Assembly (NCBI RefSeq): GCF_009720385.1
Contig: NZ_ML769303.1
Span: forward strand, 211,979 to 275,978
Length of the DNA: 64,000 nt
DNA from: Catellatospora vulcania
Lineage (GTDB): Bacteria; Actinomycetota; Actinomycetes; Mycobacteriales; Micromonosporaceae
Direction: 5' to 3'
The notes under the pieces were generated by a model. That model was not told the DNA's origin. It saw only the letters and a program-made list of their open reading frames with translations, and did not search any database. The translations under genes and the position numbers were made by a program. Within the stretch, counting starts at the first letter, position 1. Each line of letters begins with the position of its first letter. Below are positions 56,556-64,000 of the stretch, piece by piece.

Positions 56556-58841
56556 GTGCGGCACCATGTCGGGGTGACCGCGTTGTCCTCGCCCCCGGCC
56601 GCCGCGCCGAACCGCCCGCCGGGTGTCGTGCTGAACGCGGTGCTGGAGCGGATCACCTACGCGAACGAGGAGACCGGTTACACGATCGCCCGGGTGGCGA
56701 CCGAGAAGCGCGGTGACGACCTGCTCACCGTGGTCGGCGCGCTGCTCGGCGCGCAGCCGGGGGAGAGCCTGCGGCTGACCGGCCGCTGGACCTCGCATCC
56801 GCGCTACGGCCGCCAGTTCGAGGTGTGGAACTACACCACCGTGCTGCCCGCGACCATCGTCGGCATCGAGCGTTACCTCGGCTCCGGCCTGGTCAAGGGC
56901 ATCGGCCCGCGGCTGGCCGAGCGCATCGTGGCCCACTTCGGCGTGGACACGCTGCGGGTGATCGAAGAGGAGCCGCAGCGCCTCATCGAGGTGCCGAAAC
57001 TCGGCCCGAAGCGCACCAAGCTGATCGCCGCGGCCTGGCAGGAGCAGCAGGCGATCAAGGAAGTCATGATCTTCCTGCAGGGCGTGGGCGTGTCCACCTC
57101 GCTCGCGGTGCGCATCTACAAGCAGTACGGCGACGGCTCGATCGCGGTCGTGCGCGAGGAGCCGTACCGGCTGGCCGCCGACGTGTGGGGGATCGGGTTC
57201 CGCACCGCCGACACCATCGCCCGCGCGGTCGGCATCGCCTACGACAGCCCGCAGCGCGTCAAGGCGGGCCTGCAGCACACGCTCAGCGAGGCCGCCGACA
57301 ACGGCCACTGCTTCCTGCCCGCCCCGAATCTGACCACCGCCGCCGCGAAGATCCTCGCCGTGACGGACAAGGACGGGGCCGACCTGAGCGTGCCCGCCGA
57401 CCTCATCGTGACCTGCCTGCGTGAGCTGATCGAGGAAGAGGGCGTGGTCCGCGAGGACGTGCCGGGCGCGGACGGCCCGGTGCCCGCGATCTACCTGGTG
57501 CCGTTCCACCGCGCCGAGCGCGGCCTCGCGGGCAGCCTGCTGACCCTGCTCAACACCTCACGGGACCGGCTGTCCGCGTTCGACGGCGTCGACTGGGCCA
57601 AGGCCCTGGTCTGGCTGAAGGCCCGCACCGGCCACGAACTGGCCCCCGAGCAGGAGCAGGCGGTGCGGCTCGCGCTCACCGAGAAGGTCGCCGTGCTGAC
57701 CGGTGGTCCGGGCTGCGGCAAGAGCTTCACCGTACGTTCGATCGTCGAGCTGGCCCGCGCCAAGCGCGCGAAGATCGTGCTGGCCGCGCCGACCGGCCGG
57801 GCCGCCAAGCGCCTCGCCGAGCTGACCGGCCACGAGGCGACCACGGTGCACCGGCTGCTGAAACTCCAGCCCGGCGGCGACCCGAGCTTCGACCGCGACA
57901 ACCCGCTCGACGCGGACCTGGTCGTGGTCGACGAGGCCTCCATGTTCGACCTGATCCTGGCCAACAAGCTGGTCAAGGCCGTCGCGCCCGGGGCGCACCT
58001 GCTGCTCGTCGGCGACGTCGACCAGCTGCCCTCGGTCGGCGCGGGCGAGGTGCTGCGGGACCTGCTCAACGCCGAGGTCGTGCCCCGGGTACGGCTCACG
58101 CAGATCTTCCGACAGGCGCAGCAGTCCGGTGTCGTGGTCAATGCACACCGCGTCAACGCGGGGGAGTTCCCACAGCTCAAGGGCTTCCCCGATTTCTTCT
58201 TCTTCGAGTGTGACGACAGCGAGGCGACCGCGCCGCTGGTCGTCGACCTGGTGGCGCGGCGCATCCCGAAGAAGTTCGGCCTGGACGCGCGCCGCGACAT
58301 CCAGGTGCTCACCCCGATGCACCGCGGCCCGGCCGGGGCCGGCAACCTCAACCAGCTGCTCCAGGAGGCGCTGACACCGGCTGCCGAGGGCCGGCCCGAA
58401 CGCCGCTACGGCGGGCGGGTGTACCGGGTCGGCGACAAGGTCACCCAGATCCGCAACAACTACGACAAGGGCACGGCCGGGGTGTTCAACGGGACCGTCG
58501 GCGTGGTCACCGGCATGGCCCCCGACGACCACAAGCTGATCGTGCGCACCGACGAGGACGAGGATGTCGAGTACGGCTTCGACGAGCTCGACGAGCTGGT
58601 CCACGCGTACGCCATCAGCATCCACCGGTCGCAGGGCTCGGAGTACCCGGCCGTGGTCGTGCCGCTGACCACCAGCGCCTGGATGATGCTCCAGCGCAAC
58701 CTGCTCTACACCGCGATCACCCGGGCCAAGAAGCTGGTCGTGCTCGCCGGGTCCACCCGCGCCCTCGCCGTCGCGGTGCGCACCCTCGGCGCGGGCCGCC
58801 GCCACACCGCCCTCGACCACCGCCTCCTCCCACCCGCCTGA
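56556..58841 (+). CDS. recD2: RecD2-like SF1B DNA helicase
   Basis: 761 aa from GTG 56556 (GTG 56574 also possible). N-terminal OB-like part (ITYANEETGYTIARVATEKRGDDLLTVVGAL...RLTGRW), helix-hairpin-helix repeats (GSGLVKGIGPRLAERIVAHFG, about 110-130, and VWGIGFRTADTIARAVGI), helicase motif I TGGPGCGKSFT (about 383-391), motif II VVVDEASMFD, QLPSVGAGEVLRDLL, FRQAQQSG and the C-terminal UvrD_C_2 motif YAISIHRSQGSEYPAVVVPL with LLYTAITRAKKLVVL. It is a 5'-3' helicase of the RecD2 group acting without RecBC in repair or replication. The following inverted repeat ends the transcript. Confidence 0.93.
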   Translation: MRHHVGVTALSSPPAAAPNRPPGVVLNAVLERITYANEETGYTIARVATEKRGDDLLTVVGALLGAQPGESLRLTGRWTSHPRYGRQFEVWNYTTVLPATIVGIERYLGSGLVKGIGPRLAERIVAHFGVDTLRVIEEEPQRLIEVPKLGPKRTKLIAAAWQEQQAIKEVMIFLQGVGVSTSLAVRIYKQYGDGSIAVVREEPYRLAADVWGIGFRTADTIARAVGIAYDSPQRVKAGLQHTLSEAADNGHCFLPAPNLTTAAAKILAVTDKDGADLSVPADLIVTCLRELIEEEGVVREDVPGADGPVPAIYLVPFHRAERGLAGSLLTLLNTSRDRLSAFDGVDWAKALVWLKARTGHELAPEQEQAVRLALTEKVAVLTGGPGCGKSFTVRSIVELARAKRAKIVLAAPTGRAAKRLAELTGHEATTVHRLLKLQPGGDPSFDRDNPLDADLVVVDEASMFDLILANKLVKAVAPGAHLLLVGDVDQLPSVGAGEVLRDLLNAEVVPRVRLTQIFRQAQQSGVVVNAHRVNAGEFPQLKGFPDFFFFECDDSEATAPLVVDLVARRIPKKFGLDARRDIQVLTPMHRGPAGAGNLNQLLQEALTPAAEGRPERRYGGRVYRVGDKVTQIRNNYDKGTAGVFNGTVGVVTGMAPDDHKLIVRTDEDEDVEYGFDELDELVHAYAISIHRSQGSEYPAVVVPLTTSAWMMLQRNLLYTAITRAKKLVVLAGSTRALAVAVRTLGAGRRHTALDHRLLPPA

Positions 58842-58855
58842 CCTCGTCTTGACCG

Positions 58856-58920
58856 TCGGACTTGCCTGGCACCTGTGCGTATCTTGACCGCGCTTCCGCA
58901 CGAGTGCCTGGCAAGTCGGA
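58856..58920. terminator. Inverted repeat after recD2
   Basis: 17-base arms 58856-58872 / 58904-58920, 15 of 17 positions paired, 31-base loop. Confidence 0.6.
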
Positions 58921-59030
58921 TGACCTTGGCGGCGGCCGCGGGGCCCGGGGCCGGCGGGTCCGGATGGGCGGGGTACGCCGATGGCGAACGGGTGTGCGAA
59001 ACCGGGGCGGGGTCGGCGATGCTTGCGCCC

Positions 59031-60032
59031 ATGCGACTCCTGGTACTCGGCGGCACGGTGTTCCTCGGGCGCGCGGTGGCCGCGCATGCGCTGGCGGCCG
59101 GCCACGACGTGACCTGCGTCGCCCGCGGGACGTCCGGCGAGGCGCCCGCGGGCGCGACGCTGGTGACCGCCGACCGGGACGCCCCAGGCGGCCTGGCCGG
59201 CCTCGACGGCGACTTCGACGCCGTGATCGACGTCGCCCGGCGGCCGAGCCACGTCCGCCACGCGGTCGCCACGCTCGGCGCGCGCATCCCGCACTGGGTC
59301 TACGTGTCCAGCTGCTCCGTCTACGCCGACCAGGGCACCCCCGGCCAGCGCGCGGCCGACGCCCCGGTGCTCGCGCCGCTGCCCCTGGAGACCGACGACG
59401 CGACCGGGGAGAACTACGGCCCGGCCAAGGTCGCCTGCGAGCAGGCGCTGCTCGACGCCGTCGGCCCCGACCGGGCGATGCTGTGCCGGGCCGGGCTCAT
59501 CGTCGGGCCGGAGGACCCGACGGGCCGCTTCGACTACTGGGTGTCCCGGCTCGCCGACGGCGGTGAGGTGCTCGCCCCGGGCACGCCGGACGACGCGGTG
59601 CAGTGGATCGACGTACGCGACCTGGCCGCCTGGCTGGTGCAGGCCGCCGAGCTGCGGCTCGCCGGGGTGTACGACGGCATCAGCGCACCGATCGGCCGCG
59701 CGGACCTCCTCGCCGGCATCGCGCAGGGTGTCGGCACCACACCCCAGCTGACCTGGGTCGACCAGGAGTTCCTCGCGGCGCAGGGCGTCGAACCGTGGGC
59801 GGGGGACCGCTCGCTGCCGATGTGGCTGCCGCTGCCCGAATACGCGGGCTTCCTGTCCCGCGACACCACCGACGCGCTGGCCGCCGGGCTCACGCCGCGC
59901 CCGCTGGCCGACACCGCCCGCGACACCCTGGCCTGGCTCGCCACCGGCCCGACCCGCAAGCCCTGGGCCGGCATCACCCGCGACGACGAGGCAGCCCTGC
60001 TCACCGCCTGGAAGTCGACCCACCCCGCCTGA
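59031..60032 (+). CDS. NAD-dependent epimerase/reductase (extended SDR type)
   Basis: 333 aa from ATG 59031. Rossmann start LLVLGGTVFLGRAVAAHALAAGHDVTCVARG (GGTxFLG at 7-13), YVSSCSVYADQGTPG, the catalytic Tyr/Lys in NYGPAKVACEQALL (YxxxK), and PDDAVQWIDVRDLAAWLVQAAE. This is the pattern of atypical/extended SDR epimerases such as actinobacterial 'NAD-dependent epimerase' and mycothiol- or sugar-modifying reductases. The substrate is unknown. It sits between recD2 and the convergent deaminase; no sugar pathway is nearby. An upstream in-frame ATG (59019) is possible. Confidence 0.85.
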   Translation: MRLLVLGGTVFLGRAVAAHALAAGHDVTCVARGTSGEAPAGATLVTADRDAPGGLAGLDGDFDAVIDVARRPSHVRHAVATLGARIPHWVYVSSCSVYADQGTPGQRAADAPVLAPLPLETDDATGENYGPAKVACEQALLDAVGPDRAMLCRAGLIVGPEDPTGRFDYWVSRLADGGEVLAPGTPDDAVQWIDVRDLAAWLVQAAELRLAGVYDGISAPIGRADLLAGIAQGVGTTPQLTWVDQEFLAAQGVEPWAGDRSLPMWLPLPEYAGFLSRDTTDALAAGLTPRPLADTARDTLAWLATGPTRKPWAGITRDDEAALLTAWKSTHPA

Positions 60033-60076
60033 CCCGTCCCAGGTCCCTCACGCTCGGGCCCACGATCGAGCTCGGG

Positions 60077-60140
60077 CTGCAGTTTCAGGGAAAGTGCAGG
60101 CATCCGCTCGCCGTTGGGCGCAGTTTCCCCGAAACTGCAG
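60077..60140. terminator. Inverted repeat between the epimerase and deaminase genes
   Basis: 21-base arms 60077-60097 / 60120-60140, 19 of 21 paired, between convergent genes; followed at once by the GCGCGGG tandem repeat. Confidence 0.65.
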
Positions 60141-60182
60141 GCGCGGGGCGCGGGGCGCGGGGCGCGGGGCGCGGGGCGCGGG
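60141..60182. repeat. Six tandem GCGCGGG heptamers
   Basis: 42 bases, six exact copies, between the hairpin and the deaminase stop. Non-coding and prone to slippage. Confidence 0.95.
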
Positions 60183-60190
60183 GCGGGGGG

Positions 60191-60706
60191 TCAGGAGCGG
60201 GCTTGGCGTTCGGCCTTGGTACGTTGCCAGGCTTCGAAGGGGTCCTGGGCCTGGGCGATGGAGATCTTGCCGACGGGCACGGTCCATTTGTGCTGCGGGT
60301 CCTCGAACAGGTCGTACAGCTCGACCTGCGGGAATCCGGCTGCGGCGGCCTCGTGGCGGTCGACGGCGTACACGATGCGGCCGACCTCGGCCCACAGCGC
60401 CGCGGTCAGGCACATGGGGCACGGCTCACAGGTGGAGACCAGCACGGCGCCGGGCAGCCGGAAGTGCAGGGCCTGGCGGCAGGCGGCGCGGATGGCCACG
60501 ATCTCGGAGTGGGCCGTGGGGTCCAGGTCGCGGATGACCCGGTTGACGCCGCGGCCGATGACCTCGCCGCTGCGTACGATGATCGACGCGAAGGGCCCGC
60601 CGCCGCCCGACTCCACGTTCGCGACAGCGAACTTCACCGCGAGGGCCAGCCATCTTTCGGCTTCCTCGCCCGACATGTCCACGCTGGCCAGGGGCTCCGT
60701 CGCCAC
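60191..60706 (-). CDS. Guanine deaminase-like nucleoside/base deaminase
   Basis: 171 aa. CDA-fold zinc site: H66 and catalytic E68 in TAHSEIVAIRAA, C96 and C99 in STCEPCPMCLTAALWAEVGRIVYAV. The (H)SE variant with TCEPCPMC and the C-terminal PVGKISIAQAQDPFEAWQRT tail is typical of the GuaD/tRNA-adenosine-deaminase-like family; length and tail favour a soluble base deaminase (guanine or related) over TadA. It converts an amino-purine or -pyrimidine to its oxo form in salvage. Divergent from gltA over 209 bases. Confidence 0.85.
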   Translation of the reverse strand: MATEPLASVDMSGEEAERWLALAVKFAVANVESGGGGPFASIIVRSGEVIGRGVNRVIRDLDPTAHSEIVAIRAACRQALHFRLPGAVLVSTCEPCPMCLTAALWAEVGRIVYAVDRHEAAAAGFPQVELYDLFEDPQHKWTVPVGKISIAQAQDPFEAWQRTKAERQARS

Positions 60707-60915
60707 GGGTCCAGCCTAAGGCGCGGGGCCGCGCGGGGCAGTCGCTCTGGACACACAACCCCTGTTAATTCGGCAGAAAAGAGGGTAAGTCGGCTTAAAG
60801 CGAGCCGGGCACCGTGATTCTCCCCTCAGCCCCCGATGGGGCAGATGCCGCCGCCGAGTGCTTACCCTGAAACTTAACTTTGGTAAAAGAAGCTCCCGAT
60901 AAAGCGAGGGAAGTC

Positions 60916-62199
<1,284 letters not shown>

Positions 62200-62220
62200 C
62201 CCGCAGCTCAGCTCACCCAT

Positions 62221-62260
62221 ACGCGAAAGCGCGCCCGCACCCGCGGGCGCGCTTTCGCGT
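62221..62260 (+). terminator. Terminator of gltA
   Basis: Perfect 18-bp stem 62221-62238 / 62243-62260, loop ACCC. Confidence 0.85.
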
Positions 62261-62285
62261 CTTCCAGCCGGCGGGGCGTCCGCCT

Positions 62286-62357
62286 CCCGCGTTTGATCAT
62301 GAAGTTGTGGCAGCGACACGCCGTCGAGCCGTGCCATAAGTTCATGATCAACGCGGG
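62286..62357. terminator. Imperfect long inverted repeat downstream of gltA
   Basis: Arms 62286-62312 / 62332-62357 (27 and 26 bases, one bulge and two mismatches) including GATCATGAA/TTCATGATC. It is a second hairpin after gltA; role uncertain. Confidence 0.6.
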
Positions 62358-62399
62358 AAAGGTGGCGGTGGGCTGCGGGCCGGGTGGTAGTTGTGGGGG

Positions 62400-63008
62400 A
62401 TGGGTGGGATCGTTTCGCCGGGGTTCCGGGGGCGGCGGGGGGTTGAGGGCGGCGAGGTCAGGCTGCCGCCGGGGCAGTACCTGACCGAGGACTTCCCGGT
62501 GCTGACCGCGGGGCCGACGCTGCGGGTGCCTACGGACACGTGGGAGTTCGTGATCGTCACGGAGACGGGCGAGAAGCACCGGTGGGACTGGCAGCAGCTG
62601 ATGGCGCTGCCCAGCGAGCGGCCGACCGTCGACCTGCACTGCGTGACCAAATGGTCGAAGCTGCACACGAGCTGGCAGGGCGTCAGCCTGGACGTGCTGC
62701 TCGAAGGCGTGGACACCGCGGCCGACTACGCGATGGTCCACTCCTACGGCGGCTACACCACCAACCTGCCGTACGAGGACCTGCTGCACGGGCAGGCCTG
62801 GATCGCGTACAAGTTCGACGGCGAGGATCTGACGCCGGAGCACGGCGGGCCGGCCCGGCTGCTGGTGCCGCATCTGTACCTGTGGAAGTCGGCGAAGTGG
62901 GTGCGCGGCATCACGCTCACCGACGAGGACACCCCGGGCTTCTGGGAGAGCGCCGGCTACCACGACTACGGTGACCCATGGCGCGAGCAGCGGTACCAGG
63001 GGGACTGA
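62400..63008 (+). CDS. Molybdopterin-dependent oxidoreductase, sulfite-oxidase-like
   Basis: 202 aa from ATG 62400 (GGGGG just upstream; TTG 62391 possible). Oxidored_molyb fold: LPPGQYLTEDFPVLTAGPTLRVPTDTWEFVI, the Mo-ligating Cys81 in VDLHCVTKWSKLHTSWQGVSL, AMVHSYGGYTTNLPYEDLL, DGEDLTPEHGGPARLLVPHLYLWKSAKWVRGI. No Tat signal is seen, so unlike MsrP (YedY) it is probably cytoplasmic. It overlaps a flavin reductase gene by 31 bases, which should supply or accept electrons. Substrate unknown. Confidence 0.88.
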   Translation: MGGIVSPGFRGRRGVEGGEVRLPPGQYLTEDFPVLTAGPTLRVPTDTWEFVIVTETGEKHRWDWQQLMALPSERPTVDLHCVTKWSKLHTSWQGVSLDVLLEGVDTAADYAMVHSYGGYTTNLPYEDLLHGQAWIAYKFDGEDLTPEHGGPARLLVPHLYLWKSAKWVRGITLTDEDTPGFWESAGYHDYGDPWREQRYQGD

Positions 63009-63742
63009 GCCCGCGGCTGGTCTGGCGGGCGGCCAGGCTGGTCGAGTTCCGGGACGAGACGCCCAGCGCGCGGACCCTGGTGTTCGACGTGCCCGACTGG
63101 CCCGGGCACCTGCCGGGGCAGCACGTCGACGTGCGGCTGACCGCCGAGGACGGGTACAGCACCGAGCGCAGCTACTCCATCGCGACGCCCGCCGACGGCA
63201 CGCGCGTGGCGCTGACCGTGCAGCTGGTGCAGGACGGGGAGGTGTCGCCGTACCTCACGCAGACCCTGTCCGTCGGCGACGTGATCGAGCTGCGCGGGCC
63301 GGTCGGCGGCTGGTTCGTGTGGCGGCCGGCGGACACAGCCCCGGTGCTGCTGATCGGCGGCGGCTCGGGCGTCGTGCCGCTGATGGCGATGATCCGGGCC
63401 CGGCGCGCGGCGGGCAGCAAGGCCCTGTTCCGGCTGATCTACTCGGCACGCACGCCGGAGGACCGGTACTACGCCGACGAGCTGCGCACCCGGGCGCGCG
63501 ACGACTTCGGGCTGGACGTCAGCTACGTGTACACCCGCAAGACGCCCGAGGGCTGGCCGCTGCCGCCGCGGCGGCTGGGCGTGGCCGACGTGAACAACGG
63601 CGGCTGGCCGCCCGACTTCCAGCCGGCCTGCTTCGTGTGCGGGCCGACCGGCTTCGTCGAGGCGGTGGCCGACATCCTGATCGCGCTCGGCCACGACGCG
63701 CGCCGGGTGAAGACCGAACGTTTCGGCCCGAGCGGGACCTGA
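62978..63742 (+). CDS. FNR-type NAD(P)H/FAD oxidoreductase
   Basis: 254 aa from ATG 62978, overlapping the molybdoenzyme gene. FAD-binding motif TERSYSIATPADG (RxYS) at about 66-78, NAD-binding LLIGGGSGVVPLMAMIRARR at about 126-145, CFVCGPTGFVEAVADIL, and the C-terminal ERFGPSGT. No 2Fe-2S ferredoxin domain is present, so it is the reductase alone. It forms an electron-transfer pair with the molybdoenzyme, with a zinc-ribbon protein encoded 16 bases on. Confidence 0.88.
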   Translation: MARAAVPGGLSPRLVWRAARLVEFRDETPSARTLVFDVPDWPGHLPGQHVDVRLTAEDGYSTERSYSIATPADGTRVALTVQLVQDGEVSPYLTQTLSVGDVIELRGPVGGWFVWRPADTAPVLLIGGGSGVVPLMAMIRARRAAGSKALFRLIYSARTPEDRYYADELRTRARDDFGLDVSYVYTRKTPEGWPLPPRRLGVADVNNGGWPPDFQPACFVCGPTGFVEAVADILIALGHDARRVKTERFGPSGT

Positions 63743-63758
63743 CGGAAGGCATACCGTG

Positions 63759-64000
63759 ATGGAACTCTTCTCCGACGACTTCACCGACGGCAACGCGCTG
63801 GCCGGGCCGCTGCGCGAGATCTTCGCGGTGGACATGACCACGGCCACCGGGCGCTGCGCCGGCTGCGGTGACGAGGGGCCGGTGGCGGGCATGAAGGTGT
63901 ACGCCCACGCGCCCGGCCTGGTCGCCCGCTGCCCCTCCTGCCAGCAGGTGCTGATGCGGCTGGTCCGCGGCCCGAGCAGCGCCTGGCTCGACCTGCGCGG
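63759..64000 (+). CDS. DUF6510-like zinc-ribbon protein (3' end outside window)
   Basis: Starts at ATG 63759, 16 bases after the reductase; 80 codons are visible without a stop. The sequence MELFSDDFTDGNALAGPLREIFAVDMTTATGRCAGCGDEGPVAGM continues with RCPSCQQVLMRL: two CxxC pairs forming a zinc ribbon, typical of DUF6510-type actinobacterial proteins. Co-occurrence with a molybdoenzyme and an FNR reductase suggests a conserved operon; role unknown. Confidence 0.78.
   Translation, partial: MELFSDDFTDGNALAGPLREIFAVDMTTATGRCAGCGDEGPVAGMKVYAHAPGLVARCPSCQQVLMRLVRGPSSAWLDLR

Noticed and set aside
60763-60789. GTTA-N15-GGGTAA before gltA as a sigma-B promoter
   Set aside because: The -35 deviates from GTTT, and a TCA-cycle gene is an unlikely general-stress target; chance match is plausible.

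Overview
The window is a very GC-rich actinobacterial chromosome segment. Gene content and style point to the Micromonosporaceae (Micromonospora/Catellatospora/Actinoplanes type): a CBM2-GH6 cellulase, a SigE-type sigma factor with a membrane partner, a LAL-type LuxR regulator, a MEDS-ATPase sensor, DUF2795, DUF6131 and DUF6510 proteins, and long hairpins at operon ends. The family placement is an inference from style, not a phylogeny. I see no rRNA, tRNA, CRISPR, IS element or phage gene, so this reads as ordinary chromosome with lineage-specific secreted proteins.

Layout. 0-4.1 kb: the 3' part of a secreted beta-sandwich protein, then an 807-aa secreted carboxypeptidase-regulatory-repeat protein. 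4.1-7.5 kb: a MarR regulator divergent from an MFS exporter over palindromic operators, and a SigE-type sigma factor coupled to a membrane protein. 7.7-14.4 kb: a NicO-type Ni/Co exporter pair with a 21-histidine loop, and a 1662-aa secreted metallophosphoesterase with chitin/cellulose-binding modules. 14.4-23 kb: thpR, two tandem paralogues of the 807-aa protein with nearly identical ends, a DUF2795 protein, a second MFS exporter, a lipoprotein and a LacI regulator. 23-28 kb: a MEDS-ATPase sensor, the GH6 cellulase and a methyltransferase. 28-34 kb: agmatinase, M17 aminopeptidase plus AbgT transporter, and a glutaminase-STAS fusion, together a nitrogen/peptide block.

34-39.7 kb: a two-gene operon, a DUF4132-like protein followed by a 1587-aa protein of unknown function. 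This is the least explained locus. 39.8-46.3 kb: two alkylglycerone-phosphate-synthase-like FAD oxidases around glpD, a lipid kinase and a TetR regulator, resembling a glycerol-ether-lipid route. 46.4-49.5 kb: membrane proteins and a compact stress island (DUF6131, a 60-aa acidic protein, CsbD) whose three genes each carry a textbook sigma-B-type promoter (GTTT-N15/16-GGGTAC/T). The same motif precedes the MEDS sensor at 24.05 kb.

49.5-64 kb: an LCP cell-wall ligase, a LAL regulator, two overlapping small secreted proteins, a berberine-bridge-type oxidase, RecD2 helicase, an epimerase, a guanine-deaminase-like enzyme, citrate synthase, and a molybdopterin oxidoreductase/FNR reductase/zinc-ribbon operon cut by the window end. 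Many operons end in long, near-perfect inverted repeats, collected as terminators and as a finding.
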